Assembly (NCBI GenBank): GCA_963848045.1
Contig: CAWKCC010000002.1
Coordinates: forward strand, 310,001-374,000
From: CAVUAT01 sp963848045
GTDB lineage: Bacteria > Actinomycetota > Thermoleophilia > Solirubrobacterales > 70-9
Length of the DNA: 64,000 bases
Direction of reading: 5' to 3'
Each line of letters opens with the position of its first letter. The stretch's first letter is position 1. Under the pieces are notes generated by a model. That model did not search any database, was not told where the DNA came from, and was given only the letters and a program-made list of their open reading frames with translations. A program made the position numbers and the translations under genes. Of the stretch, positions 9,828 to 18,648 are shown one piece after another.

Positions 9828-10301
9828 ATGAGCTCTGACGGAAGCCGAGACCTGAGCGAGCCGGCGGAGCAGTCCGTGTCGGAGCGGAACGTGGAACTCT
9901 ACCGGCGGATCCTCGAGGGCTGGAACGCGGGGGGGATCGACGCGGTCTTGGAGCACTTCGCCGAGGACGTCGAGGTCTACGACCCCGACCTGCCGGCCGG
10001 CCCCCGACGGGGGCGGGAGGAGGCGCGCCGGACGATCGAGCAGATCACCAGCGGCTTCAGCGCCGTCGAGGTTCGCGGGGCGGAGTTCCATCCCGTCGGT
10101 GACCGCGTCGTCGCCTTGCTGCACACCGTCGGGGAGGGCACGGGCAGGCAGGGCGACGGGCTCGCACTCAACTTTCACGATGCGCACACCTTCACCTTCC
10201 GCGACGGCGAGGTCGTCTACTGGCGCATCTACCTCGACCGAGGCGAGGCTCTGGCGGATGCCGGCCTGACGCTCGGCGACGCTGGGCCCTCGGGCGCCTA
10301 G
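9828..10301 (+). CDS. SnoaL/NTF2-like protein
   Basis: 157 residues. After a short polar leader the sequence ERNVELYRRILEGWNAGGIDAVLEHFAEDVEVYDPD is the typical start of the SnoaL-like NTF2 fold, followed by the GREEARRTIEQI helix and a C-terminal strand region (HTFTFRDGEVVYWRIYLDR). These proteins are small cyclase/isomerase or binding folds; the substrate is unknown. The start at ATG 9828 is set by the promoter just upstream; the frame is open further to 9693 but without a matching signal. Confidence 0.8.
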   Translation: MSSDGSRDLSEPAEQSVSERNVELYRRILEGWNAGGIDAVLEHFAEDVEVYDPDLPAGPRRGREEARRTIEQITSGFSAVEVRGAEFHPVGDRVVALLHTVGEGTGRQGDGLALNFHDAHTFTFRDGEVVYWRIYLDRGEALADAGLTLGDAGPSGA

Positions 10302-10756
10302 CGGCTGCCGGCGCACCGCAACCGCAGCGCCACCCAGGCGCCGGCCGCCGCCGCCGGAACCGCAGCGGCGATTCCACGCAGCGCCGCCGCGCGGATCTCC
10401 TCGCCGGCGCAGATGGCGGCGGTGAAGGTGAGGGCATCGCCGGCATCCACCGCGGCGTTTGCGACGCTTGCCGAGACAAGACGGTCGGCATCGCCGCGAG
10501 CGAGCAGGGTCAACGACCCCAGCACGATGTCCCGGCCTCCCGCGATCCGCGAGATCGCGATCGTGCTCGGCGAAGCGTCCTCGAAGCCGAGCGCCGCGAG
10601 TGTCTGCCGCGGCGCCAGCGCGAGCCCGACGCCGATCGCGATTCGCCCAGCTCCGGAGGCGAGCGACAGGGTCCTGACGTCAATCGAATCGAGCGCTTCG
10701 CGCCGGGCGCCGCGTCGATCGCTGCGACACTTTCGTCTGATCCGAGTCATGCTCAT
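10298..10756 (-). CDS. Small membrane protein, DUF4267-like
   Basis: About 152 residues with several hydrophobic segments (LSLASGAGRIAIGVGLALAP, GGRDIVLGSLTLLARG, ALTFTAAICAG, GIAAAVPAAAAGAWVAL). The order resembles small four-helix DUF4267-type proteins of actinobacteria, but that assignment is tentative. The start is uncertain: ATG 10756, GTG 10759 (6 nt after a TACGAT box) and ATG 10750 are all possible. The 5' end overlaps the start of the divergent beta-lactamase-like gene, and the 3' end overlaps the convergent SnoaL-like gene by 4 bp. Confidence 0.6.
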   Translation of the reverse strand: MSMTRIRRKCRSDRRGARREALDSIDVRTLSLASGAGRIAIGVGLALAPRQTLAALGFEDASPSTIAISRIAGGRDIVLGSLTLLARGDADRLVSASVANAAVDAGDALTFTAAICAGEEIRAAALRGIAAAVPAAAAGAWVALRLRCAGSR

Positions 10757-11639
10757 CACCCGACGATCGTACGCGTCCAGAGCGAGTGCCATCGGCACCA
10801 TCGCGGTGATCGCAGCCGCGGTGAACATCGCGCCCTGCCCGGCACGGGCGCCCGGCTCCAACGAGACCGAGGCCCGAGCCGGTGACGGACGCAGCTGGCC
10901 ACGGGACCCGTACCCCGCTGCCGCTCGCGTCAGCTCCGCGAGAGCCCTGGCCGCCGGAGCGGCCGGGACGGTGGCGTTCGCGATCTCGGACGCCGACGGT
11001 GGCCTGCGCGGCTTCGAGGTGGGGCGGCGGTTCAGCTCGGCCAGCGCTTCGAAGGTGTTGCTGCTGGCCGCTGAGCTGCGTCGGCTGCGCCGCGAGGACG
11101 AGCCGCTCGACCGGACGACGCGCTCACTGCTCGATCGGATGATCACCTTCTCCGACAACGATGCCGCAGGGTCGATCTACGCCCGGGTCGGCGACGAGGG
11201 GCTGGAGGAGGTCGCCGAGCGGGCCGGGATGCGCGCCTTCGAGCCGACGCCCGGCTTCTGGGGAGGCGCGCAGGTGACAGCCGCCGATCTGGCGCGCTTT
11301 TTCCTCGGGCTCGATCGCAACCTGGTCGGACCGCCCCGTCGTTATGCGAAGCGGCTGCTGGCCGAGATCGTCGCCGGCCAGCGGTGGGGGATCCCCGAAG
11401 GCGTGGGGCGGGGGTGGACCGTCCACTTCAAGGGGGGTTGGCGCCCCGCGAGCACCGAGCAGACCAGCGGCCCCGTCACCCACCAGGCCGCGCTACTCAC
11501 CCACCGTTCTGGCAAGCGCGTCGGCCTCGCGGTGCTCACCGACCTCCCACCCGGGAGCACGAGCTACGAGCTCATCGAGGGCATCACGAGGCGATTGCTG
11601 GCCGAGCCGCCGCGGTCACGGCGGTGGCCGTCCGGCTAG
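10749..11639 (+). CDS. Class A beta-lactamase-like serine hydrolase, exported
   Basis: 296 residues. The N-terminus is a signal-like sequence (TRRSYASRASAIGTIAVIAA). The catalytic motifs of the serine beta-lactamase/DD-peptidase fold are present in order: SASK (about 99-102, SxxK), SDN (135-137) and KGG (228-230, in place of KTG). It could be a true beta-lactamase or a related carboxypeptidase/esterase; I do not see a clear omega-loop ExxLN. The ATG at 10749 is chosen because it opens the signal peptide. The gene ends 4 bp into the convergent hspR. Confidence 0.75.
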   Translation: MLITRRSYASRASAIGTIAVIAAAVNIAPCPARAPGSNETEARAGDGRSWPRDPYPAAARVSSARALAAGAAGTVAFAISDADGGLRGFEVGRRFSSASASKVLLLAAELRRLRREDEPLDRTTRSLLDRMITFSDNDAAGSIYARVGDEGLEEVAERAGMRAFEPTPGFWGGAQVTAADLARFFLGLDRNLVGPPRRYAKRLLAEIVAGQRWGIPEGVGRGWTVHFKGGWRPASTEQTSGPVTHQAALLTHRSGKRVGLAVLTDLPPGSTSYELIEGITRRLLAEPPRSRRWPSG

Positions 11640-12133
11640 GACCTGCCGCGGCGAGGCTTGCGGACTGGAACCTCTGTGCTGCTGCGCGTCGGCTTGCTCA
11701 GCCTGGTCTCATGGGCGCCATAGAGCACCAGCTCTCCGCCGCGTGATCGGCGCAGGCGCTCGAGCTCGGCGGTCATCCGCCTCTCCGTCTCGGCGGCCCG
11801 CCGTCGCATCCGCGCCATCTCCGCCCTCAGTCGGGTCATCGTGACCTCCATCCGCAGCACCGTCTCGACCCCGGCGAGGTTGAGCCCCTCCTCGTTCGTC
11901 ATCCGCTGGATACGGCGCAGGCGCTCGACGTCGGCCTGGGAGTAGAGGCGCGTGTTCTTGGGGGAGCGCTTCGGCGCGATCAGCCCCCGGGTCTCGTACA
12001 TGCGGAGGGTCTGGGGGTGCATCCCGGCCAGCTCCGCGGCCACGGAGATCATGAACACGCCTCGCTCGGCATTGATCGCCTCGCCCTCCGTCGCGTCGTC
12101 GCGGTCGTCCCTCTTGGGCTTGCCCCCGGCCAC
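11636..12133 (-). CDS. hspR: MerR-family heat-shock repressor HspR
   Basis: 165 residues. After an acidic N-terminal tail of 25 residues comes FMISVAAELAGMHPQTLRMYETRGLIAPKRSPKNTRLY, the winged-helix MerR domain in the form typical of HspR, then a coiled-coil helix rich in Arg/Glu/Met. HspR represses the dnaK operon and clpB in actinobacteria through HAIR elements, with DnaK as co-repressor. It starts 2 bp after dnaJ ends, as fourth gene of dnaK-grpE-dnaJ-hspR. The C-terminal 40 residues are basic and longer than I expect for the family. Confidence 0.93.
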   Translation of the reverse strand: MAGGKPKRDDRDDATEGEAINAERGVFMISVAAELAGMHPQTLRMYETRGLIAPKRSPKNTRLYSQADVERLRRIQRMTNEEGLNLAGVETVLRMEVTMTRLRAEMARMRRRAAETERRMTAELERLRRSRGGELVLYGAHETRLSKPTRSSTEVPVRKPRRGRS

Positions 12134-12135
12134 CG

Positions 12136-13242
12136 TCAGCTCCCCTTCGCCTGCTTCCGAGGCGCCCGGCGCAGCAGGGACTCCCGCGGATTGCGGCCGT
12201 TGAACGACTCCGCGAGTCTCTCGACGGCCTCACGCTGCTCGTCGGTCAGCTCCCGCGGGATCTCGAGCTGGACCCGGTAGTGGATGTCGCCCCGCCCGCT
12301 CCCGCTGGCGCGCGGGGGTCCCTCCCCGCGCAGGCGCTGAGTGGAGCCATGCTGTGTGCCGGGCGGGATCTTGATCTTCTTCGACCCGTTCAGTGTCGGG
12401 ACCTCGATCGTGGCGCCCTGGATCGCCTCGGCGACGCTCACCGGGAGGTCCACGTCGAGGTTGCCGTCGGGACGCTGGCGGAAGACCGGTGAGGGTGAGA
12501 CCCGCGTCGTCACGTAGAGATCGCCTCGGGGCCCGCCGCGGAAGCCCGCCTCGCCCTTGCCTGCCAGGCGGATGCGGCTACCGTCGAGGACGCCGGCCGG
12601 GATGTTGACGCGGTAGCGCTTCGTCTCCTCGGTGATCCCGGAGCCCGCGCAGGTGGGGCAGGGGTCGTCGATCACGCTGCCCTGGCCGCCGCATTCGGGG
12701 CAGGGCTGCGAGATCGAGAAAACGCCCTGGCTCTCCGAGTCGATGCCGCGGCCGCCGCAGCGGGGGCAGACCCGCGGTGAGGTGCCGGGCTTTGCGCCTC
12801 TGCCCGAGCAGGTGGCGCAGGGCCCGGATGTCGGGATCGCGACGGTGATCTGCGCACCGTGCACGGCCTGCTCGAACGAGAGCTGCACCTCGGACTCGAG
12901 GTCGCGGCCGCGCTGGGGGCTCGGGCCGGCGTCGCCCCCGCGGCTGAAGATCGAGGAGAAGATGTCGCCCAGGTCGGTCGCGAAGCCGCCCCCGGGGAAG
13001 CCCCTGGCACCGCCTCCGGCGCCGCCGAAAAGGCCTCCGGCGTCGTATTCGCTGCGCTTCTCGGAGTCGGAGAGCGTGTCGTAGGCGTGCTGGACCTCCT
13101 TGAAGCGCTCCTCGGCCTCGGGGTCGTCGGGGTTGCGGTCAGGGTGCCACTCGCGGGCGAGCTTGCGGTAGGCCTTCTTGATCTCCTCGTCGGAGGCGTT
13201 CTTGGCCACGCCGAGCACCTCGTAGAAGTCACGGTCAGCCAT
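12136..13242 (-). CDS. dnaJ: Chaperone protein DnaJ
   Basis: Type I DnaJ of 368 residues: J domain (1-70) with the HPD motif in REWHPDRNPDD; Gly/Phe-rich linker (about 75-105); zinc-binding region with four CxxCxGxG-type repeats (CATCSGRGAKPG, CPRCGGRG, CPECGGQG, CPTCAGSG, about 145-205); then the C-terminal substrate-binding domains. It delivers substrates to DnaK and stimulates its ATPase. It lies 3 bp downstream of grpE and 2 bp upstream of hspR. Confidence 0.96.
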   Translation of the reverse strand: MADRDFYEVLGVAKNASDEEIKKAYRKLAREWHPDRNPDDPEAEERFKEVQHAYDTLSDSEKRSEYDAGGLFGGAGGGARGFPGGGFATDLGDIFSSIFSRGGDAGPSPQRGRDLESEVQLSFEQAVHGAQITVAIPTSGPCATCSGRGAKPGTSPRVCPRCGGRGIDSESQGVFSISQPCPECGGQGSVIDDPCPTCAGSGITEETKRYRVNIPAGVLDGSRIRLAGKGEAGFRGGPRGDLYVTTRVSPSPVFRQRPDGNLDVDLPVSVAEAIQGATIEVPTLNGSKKIKIPPGTQHGSTQRLRGEGPPRASGSGRGDIHYRVQLEIPRELTDEQREAVERLAESFNGRNPRESLLRRAPRKQAKGS

Positions 13243-13245
13243 CGT

Positions 13246-13854
13246 CTACTCGCTCACCACCACGCGAGCCGCGCGCAGCACCTGATCGTCGAGTCGGTAT
13301 CCCCGCTCGAGCGTCTCGACGACGGTTCCCGCGGCGTTGTCCTCGGCGGGCCGGGTCGAGAGCGCCTCGTGCCAGGCGGGGTCGAAGGGCTCGCCGGTCG
13401 GGTCGTAGGCCTCGACCCCGGCCCGCCTCAGCGACGAGCGCAGCTCCTCGTGAACCAGCTCCACGCCGCGCGCGAGCGCCCCGGGGTCGGAGCCCTCGGT
13501 CCGTGCCGCCGCGATCGCCCGCTCGAGATTGTCGATCACCGGGATCAGGTCGCGGGCCACCTCGGCGCGCCCTCGCTTGATCGCTTCGCTCGCGTCGCGG
13601 GCGACGCGCTTGCGGTAGTTGTCGAAGTCGGCGTGAGTGCGCTGCGCGAGCTCGAGGTACTTGTCGCGCTCCCTCAGCGCCTGCTCGAGCTCATCGATGT
13701 CCTCGGAGACCCTCTCCGCGACGAGCGCGTCCTCGGCGAGGGCCTCGGGACTCCCCGGGGCGGCCTCGGCGTCGCTTCGCTCATGATCTTGATCTGGGCG
13801 GCCGGGCGGGGCATCTTCCGCCCCCCCGTGCCGCTCGGTGCGCTCCGGGCCCAT
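13246..13854 (-). CDS. grpE: Nucleotide exchange factor GrpE
   Basis: 202 residues. The N-terminal 65 residues are charged and low complexity, followed by the long GrpE helix (ERDKYLELAQRTHADFDNYRKRVARD, which includes the conserved FxNYRKR element) and the C-terminal beta domain with GVEAYDPTGEPFDPAWHEAL and VVETLERGYRLDDQVLRAARVVV. It releases ADP from DnaK. It lies 8 bp downstream of dnaK. Confidence 0.95.
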   Translation of the reverse strand: MGPERTERHGGAEDAPPGRPDQDHERSDAEAAPGSPEALAEDALVAERVSEDIDELEQALRERDKYLELAQRTHADFDNYRKRVARDASEAIKRGRAEVARDLIPVIDNLERAIAAARTEGSDPGALARGVELVHEELRSSLRRAGVEAYDPTGEPFDPAWHEALSTRPAEDNAAGTVVETLERGYRLDDQVLRAARVVVSE

Positions 13855-13862
13855 GGTGGCCC

Positions 13863-15761
13863 CTACTTGCTCGCGGGCTCGTCGTCCACGACCTCGGCGT
13901 CGATCACCTCTTCGTCGTCGGCGCCGCCGCCGTTGCCCGAAGCCCCGTCGGCCGCCGCGGCCTGCTCGGAGGCCGCCTGGTAGATCTGCTCGGAGACCTT
14001 CTGGAAGGCCATCTGGAGCGCCTCGGCCTTGGAGCCGATCTCGGCGGGATCCTCCGAGGTGAGCGAGTCGCGCACCTCCTTGATCGCCGCCTCGATCTCG
14101 CTCTTCGCCGGCTCGTCGACCTTGTCACCCAGCTCCTCGAGCTGCTTCTCGGCCTGGTAGGCCGCGTTCTCACCCGTGTTGCGGGCCTCGGCGAGTTCGC
14201 GCTGAGCGCGATCCTCCTCGGCGTGGGACTCAGCGTCCTTGATCATCTGCTCGACCTCGGACTCGTCGAGGCCCGAGCCGCCCTTGATCTCGATCTTCTG
14301 CTCCTTGCCCGTGCCGTGGTCCTTGGCCGACACGTGGAGGATGCCGTTGGCGTCGATGTCGAAGGTGACCTCGATCTGGGGCATTCCCCGGGGCGCCGGC
14401 GGGATGCCGGTGAGCTGGAACTTGCCCAGGCTCTTGTTGCCCGAGGCCATCTCCCGCTCGCCCTGGAGCACGTGAACCTCGACCGAGGGCTGGTTGTCCT
14501 CGGCGGTCGAGAACGTCTCGGACTTCTTGGTCGGGATGGTCGTGTTGCGCTCGATCAGCTTGGTCATCACGCCGCCCTTGGTCTCGATGCCGAGGGTCAG
14601 CGGGGTGACGTCGAGGAGCAGCACGTCCTTGACGTCGCCGGCCAGCACGCCGGCCTGGATCGCGGCGCCGATCGCCACCACCTCATCGGGGTTGACCCCC
14701 TTGTGAGGGTCCTTGCCGGTCAGCTCCCTGACCTTCTCCTGGACCATCGGCATCCGGGTCATTCCCCCGACAAGCACGACGTGGTCGATGTCGGCGTCGG
14801 CGTCGCTGAGCGCCCGCTTCACCGGCTCGACCACGCGGTCGAGCAGGTCGGAGGTGAGCTCGCCCAGCTTGGCGCGGGTCAGCTTCATCTCCAGGTGCTT
14901 GGGCTCACCCTCGACCGCGGTGATGAAAGGCAGGCTGATCTGCGTCTCCTGCGCGGTGGAGAGCTCGATCTTCGCCTTCTCCGCCGCCTCGTAGAGCCGC
15001 TGCAGCGAGCGCTTGTCGGCTGCCAGGTCGACGCCCTGGTCCTTCTTGAACTCGGCGACGATCCACTCGACGATCGCCTTGTCCCAGTTGTCGCCGCCCA
15101 GGTGGTTGTCGCCGGACGTGGCCTTGACCTCGAACACGCCGTCGCCGATCTCCAGCACCGACACGTCAAAGGTGCCGCCGCCGAGGTCGAACACCAGGAT
15201 CGTCTGGTCGGTCTTTTCCTTGTCGAGCCCGTAGGCGAGGGCCGCCGCGGTGGGCTCGTTGATGATTCGCTTCACGTCCAGGCCCGCGACCTTGCCGGCA
15301 TCCTTGGTCGCCTGGCGCTGGTCGTCGTTGAAGTAGGCCGGCACGGTGATCACCACGCCGTCCACGCTCTCGCCCAGCTTTGCCTCGGCGTCGGACTTCA
15401 GCTTCTGCAGGATCATCGCCGAGATCTCGGGCGGGGAGTACTGCTTGCCGCCCGCGTCCACGCGCACGTCGCCGTTCGGTCCGGCCACAACCTCGTAGGG
15501 AACGATCGTCTCCTCCTCCTTGACCTCCGCCTCCTTGCGACCCATGAAGCGCTTGATCGAGAAGATCGTGTTCTCGGGGTTCATCACCGCCTGCCGCTTG
15601 GCGACGGTGCCCACCAGGCGCTCGCCGCTGTCGGTGAAGGCGACGACCGAGGGGGTCGTTCGCCCGCCCTCGGCGTTCTCGAGCACTACCGGCTCGCCAC
15701 CCTCCATCACGGAGACGCAGGAGTTGGTCGTGCCCAAGTCGATTCCGATTGTCTTTGCCAT
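13863..15761 (-). CDS. dnaK: Molecular chaperone DnaK (Hsp70)
   Basis: 632 residues. The sequence begins AKTIGIDLGTTNSCVSVMEGG; the nucleotide-binding domain has IINEPTAAALAYG and FDLGGGTFDVSVLEI, and the substrate-binding domain starts near DVTPLTLGIETKGGVMTKLI. The tail ends with acidic residues (EEVIDAEVVDDEPASK). The frame is open to 15776, but ATG 15761 has GGAGG 8 nt upstream and gives the standard N-terminus. It is the first gene of the dnaK-grpE-dnaJ-hspR operon. I could not find a clear HAIR or CIRCE element upstream. Confidence 0.97.
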   Translation of the reverse strand: MAKTIGIDLGTTNSCVSVMEGGEPVVLENAEGGRTTPSVVAFTDSGERLVGTVAKRQAVMNPENTIFSIKRFMGRKEAEVKEEETIVPYEVVAGPNGDVRVDAGGKQYSPPEISAMILQKLKSDAEAKLGESVDGVVITVPAYFNDDQRQATKDAGKVAGLDVKRIINEPTAAALAYGLDKEKTDQTILVFDLGGGTFDVSVLEIGDGVFEVKATSGDNHLGGDNWDKAIVEWIVAEFKKDQGVDLAADKRSLQRLYEAAEKAKIELSTAQETQISLPFITAVEGEPKHLEMKLTRAKLGELTSDLLDRVVEPVKRALSDADADIDHVVLVGGMTRMPMVQEKVRELTGKDPHKGVNPDEVVAIGAAIQAGVLAGDVKDVLLLDVTPLTLGIETKGGVMTKLIERNTTIPTKKSETFSTAEDNQPSVEVHVLQGEREMASGNKSLGKFQLTGIPPAPRGMPQIEVTFDIDANGILHVSAKDHGTGKEQKIEIKGGSGLDESEVEQMIKDAESHAEEDRAQRELAEARNTGENAAYQAEKQLEELGDKVDEPAKSEIEAAIKEVRDSLTSEDPAEIGSKAEALQMAFQKVSEQIYQAASEQAAAADGASGNGGGADDEEVIDAEVVDDEPASK

Positions 15762-15866
15762 CCGTTCGTCCTCCAAAGCTTTCTATTAATCTTGGAAAGA
15801 AACCTAAGCGTGAGCAGTATAGAAGATCTCTGGGGCCAGGTCAACCGCGGAGGGCCCCACGGACAT

Positions 15867-15904
15867 GAAACGGCCCGGCCGCCTCTGCAAGCGCGACCGG
15901 GCCG
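15867..15904 (-). terminator. Hairpin downstream of the secreted nuclease-like gene
   Basis: CGGCCCGG at 15871-15878 pairs with CCGGGCCG at 15897-15904 around an 18-nt loop. On the minus strand the stem is followed by only TTTC, so termination may be weak. It lies about 45 bp beyond the stop of the gene that ends at 15949 and upstream of the dnaK operon. Confidence 0.45.
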
Positions 15905-15948
15905 CTTGTGCGCCACGCGCCGCCAGGCGTCGTGGGATCCGCTTCAGC

Positions 15949-17190
15949 TCAGCTCTTCTTCTTGCCCTTCTTCTTGCACTTCTTGCCCTTCTTCTTCTTG
16001 CACTTCTTCTTCGTCTTCTTGGCGGGCACCCTGAGCTTGCTGGTGACGCCGTTGTGGTCTGACGGCCAGAGCCCGTTCACCGGGGCCCTGCCCGTGACGA
16101 ATCCCTGCAGGAACTTCACCTTCTTGGGGGAGCTCGTCATCACGTGGTCAATGTGGTGGTCGAAGTCCGCCAGCGAGCCCGCGACCAGCTCCGGGTCGTT
16201 GAGGCAGCAGCTGAGCGGGTTCGACGTGTCCACCGGCCTGAAGCCGCCGGCGACCAGCGCGTTGTAGGCGAGCACGTCACCGTCGTTGCCGACCGTGTCG
16301 TCGTCGGAGTTGAGGTCTCCGAGCAGGATCACCGGCAGCTTGCTCCGCGCCGGCCCTCCCGGGGCGATCAGCGACTGCGCCTGTGCCTGGCGGATCTCAC
16401 CCTGGCCGACGATCGTGCCCTGGTTCGTGGGATTGCTCGGCCCCGAGTCGAACGCCTCGTGGTGCAGGTTGACGAAGTGGAACGGCTTCGACCCGCGCAC
16501 TTTTGCGTCGACGGCGGTCCAGCCTCGCGTGACGTCGATCTGCTGGCCGCCGACGCTGACCCGGAGCAGCGTCGGGAACGTCCCGCTCGCGAAGTTGTAG
16601 GCCTTCACGCCGGAGCCGAGCCGCTTGATGATCACGTCGCGCATCGTCAGCCGCTCGTCGCGGTTTGCTGCTCCGAGCCCGCCGCCCCCGTCGTTCGAGG
16701 GGGACTCGAAGTCGAACTGCTCCTTCACCACCTGGACCGCGTAACGCGGCTTGCCCGCGTTGAGCTGATCCATCAGCAACTGCAGGAAGTCGTACTTGAT
16801 CGTCAGGGCGGGAGCCGGGCTGAACTGCGGGCCGGTTCGCCACAGCGCGACCTCCTGCAGGCCGACCAGGTCCGGCTTCTGAGTGAGGATCTCCTGAGCC
16901 AGCGCCTGGGAGCGCAGCGGGAAGTTGGTCCTCTCGACCTGATCGGAGATCTCACCCGCCGCGTCCACGAAGGCGTTCAGGTTGGGCGCGGTAAGCCCGG
17001 GCGTGAGGTCGGCTCCGAGGTAGAGGTTGCGGGTCATCACCCGCACGACCTGGCCCTTGGCCTTCTTCTTCTTGTTCTTCTTCGCCGCCTCTGCGACGCC
17101 GGGAATCACGATCACGGCGAGCGCGGCGACCACCACCGTCATCAGGAAACGGCGCAAGCGGCCTCGTTGCTGCATCCCAGGGGTACTCAA
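15949..17190 (-). CDS. Secreted endonuclease/exonuclease/phosphatase-family protein with Lys/Cys-rich tail
   Basis: 413 residues. It has a signal peptide (RRFLMTVVVAALAVIVIPGVAEA), then an EEP-fold catalytic domain: VMTRNLYLGAD, DLVGLQEVALW (metal-binding Glu), LLGDLNSDDD and the C-terminal WPSDHNGV (catalytic His). Substrate may be DNA, a phospholipid or another phosphodiester. The last 25 residues are almost only Lys with two Cys, preceded by a Lys-rich run also after the signal peptide. The start is TTG (17190-17188) with AAAGGAG 7 nt upstream; an internal ATG 15 bases later would lack this. Confidence 0.8.
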   Translation of the reverse strand: MSTPGMQQRGRLRRFLMTVVVAALAVIVIPGVAEAAKKNKKKKAKGQVVRVMTRNLYLGADLTPGLTAPNLNAFVDAAGEISDQVERTNFPLRSQALAQEILTQKPDLVGLQEVALWRTGPQFSPAPALTIKYDFLQLLMDQLNAGKPRYAVQVVKEQFDFESPSNDGGGGLGAANRDERLTMRDVIIKRLGSGVKAYNFASGTFPTLLRVSVGGQQIDVTRGWTAVDAKVRGSKPFHFVNLHHEAFDSGPSNPTNQGTIVGQGEIRQAQAQSLIAPGGPARSKLPVILLGDLNSDDDTVGNDGDVLAYNALVAGGFRPVDTSNPLSCCLNDPELVAGSLADFDHHIDHVMTSSPKKVKFLQGFVTGRAPVNGLWPSDHNGVTSKLRVPAKKTKKKCKKKKGKKCKKKGKKKS

Positions 17191-17410
17191 GTTCTCTCTC
17201 CTTTGTTGATGCTCGGCCGCCGGCCACCCCGGCCCCGAGTGCTCTCTGCCTGCGTGATAACAACCCTATATGGCGTCGGTTGCGCTGTCCCGCCGCAACT
17301 ACCGAATTACCGGGCGGTCGCGCGAGCCCCGGTGCAGCGTCTGCCCGCGCCAAGCCCGGTCCCCGCAGCCGACGCAGCCGGTGCGGTTCTACGTGTAGCC
17401 GCGCCGCCGG

Positions 17411-17800
17411 CTACCTGTCGCCGGCTACCTCTGAGACGAAGTTCGCGACCTCCTTGGCCTGGGGGCCGCTGAGGATCCCCGCGGGCATTTTGCCGCCGAT
17501 GCCGTTGTTGATCGCGCTCAGCACCCGCGGTTGGATCGTCGCAGGATCGGGTGGAGTCGGGCTCGGGGGGGCGAGGAGATCGTCGAGGTTGGGGCCGACC
17601 ACCCCGTCGGTGCCGGCCTTGTAGAGGGTGTGGCAGGAGCCGCAGTTTGTCACGAACAGGTCCTTCCCCTGCTGGAGGTCGGCGGGCACGTTCTGCGGCG
17701 ACGCCTGCTCGCCGCCCTCGCGGCTGATCGCCCAGGCCGGGATCAGGATCACGCAGAGAATGGCCACCAGCCCGAAGAGGACGTAGCTGCTGCGGTTCAT
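17411..17800 (-). CDS. Membrane-anchored c-type cytochrome
   Basis: 129 residues with an uncleaved N-terminal transmembrane anchor (residues 6-25) and one haem site CGSCH (53-57). The likely distal ligand is Met105 in GGKMPAG, typical of small class I cytochromes. It would carry electrons on the outer face of the membrane. It is located downstream of the nth gene on the same strand, with a 48-bp gap. No oxidase or reductase genes are nearby to name its partner. Confidence 0.85.
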   Translation of the reverse strand: MNRSSYVLFGLVAILCVILIPAWAISREGGEQASPQNVPADLQQGKDLFVTNCGSCHTLYKAGTDGVVGPNLDDLLAPPSPTPPDPATIQPRVLSAINNGIGGKMPAGILSGPQAKEVANFVSEVAGDR

Positions 17801-17848
17801 CGCGGCGCAAGGATATAGGTCGGCCAGCCGGGGCTCGTCCCCGGCGGT

Positions 17849-18619
17849 CTATCGGGCGCGCCCCGCGGCGCTCTGCCTGAAGTACGGGCACATCCTCCGC
17901 AGACCGCACTCGCCGCACCGGGGCCGTGGGCGGCAGACCGCGCGGCCGTGGTGGATCAGGTTGATGTGGAGCTCGTAGGCGTCCTCGGGCGGAGTGATCG
18001 CCAGCATCTCGTCGTGCGCCTCCTCGAACGAGGCGCTCGGCCGAAACAGCCCGAGGCGCCCGCCGGCCCGGTGCACGTGGGTGTCGACCGGGACCTCCGG
18101 CCGGCCGAAGCTGAAGATCATCACGCAGGCCGCCGTCTTGCGCCCCACCCCCGGCAGCTCCGTGAGGAACTGGATTGCCTCTTCCCGGGGGGTTGCAGCG
18201 AGCCAGTCCAGGTCCGGCTCGTCACCGAGCCGGGAGAGGATCTGCTGGATGCGAGGCGCCTTGGTCGCGCTCAGGCCTCCTGGCCGGAGCGCCTCCTCGA
18301 GCTCGCCCAGCGGCGCATCGCGCACCTGCTCCCAGCCGGGGAAGCGCTCTCGCATCCGCGTGTAGGCGACGTCGCGGTTGCGGTCGTTGGTGTTCTGGGA
18401 GAGCACCGTTCGCACCAGCTCGGCGATCGGGTGGCCGTGGGGCTCGTTGACCTGGCGGCCATAGAGCTCACGCAGGCGATCGCGGATCGCCAGCACGCGC
18501 CTTCGAGGCGGCCGCCTCCAGTCGGCATCGCGCTTGGCGACCCGCGGTCTGGCTTCCTCGGGCGGCGCGGGAAACGACCGTGGGCGCTCGTCCACCGGGT
18601 GTCGGCTGGGGAGCGGCAT
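17849..18619 (-). CDS. nth: Endonuclease III-family DNA glycosylase
   Basis: 256 residues. The helix-hairpin-helix ELPGVGRKTAACV carries the catalytic Lys, VPVDTHVHR carries the catalytic Asp, and the C-terminal cysteines CRPRPRCGECGLRRMC give the C-x6-C-x2-C-x5-C iron-sulfur loop. It removes oxidised pyrimidines or acts like an archaeal-type Nth. The N-terminal 40 residues are basic and not part of the fold. QNTNDRN in place of the usual QTTD is a small variation near the active-site helix. Confidence 0.92.
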   Translation of the reverse strand: MPLPSRHPVDERPRSFPAPPEEARPRVAKRDADWRRPPRRRVLAIRDRLRELYGRQVNEPHGHPIAELVRTVLSQNTNDRNRDVAYTRMRERFPGWEQVRDAPLGELEEALRPGGLSATKAPRIQQILSRLGDEPDLDWLAATPREEAIQFLTELPGVGRKTAACVMIFSFGRPEVPVDTHVHRAGGRLGLFRPSASFEEAHDEMLAITPPEDAYELHINLIHHGRAVCRPRPRCGECGLRRMCPYFRQSAAGRAR

Positions 18620-18648
18620 CGGGGCCGAGGATATTGTCGGGGCTGTCT

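Noticed and set aside
14223..16034. 603-codon plus-strand open frame opposite dnaK
   Set aside because: Same reason as for clpB: fully antisense to a strongly conserved gene and low in complexity.
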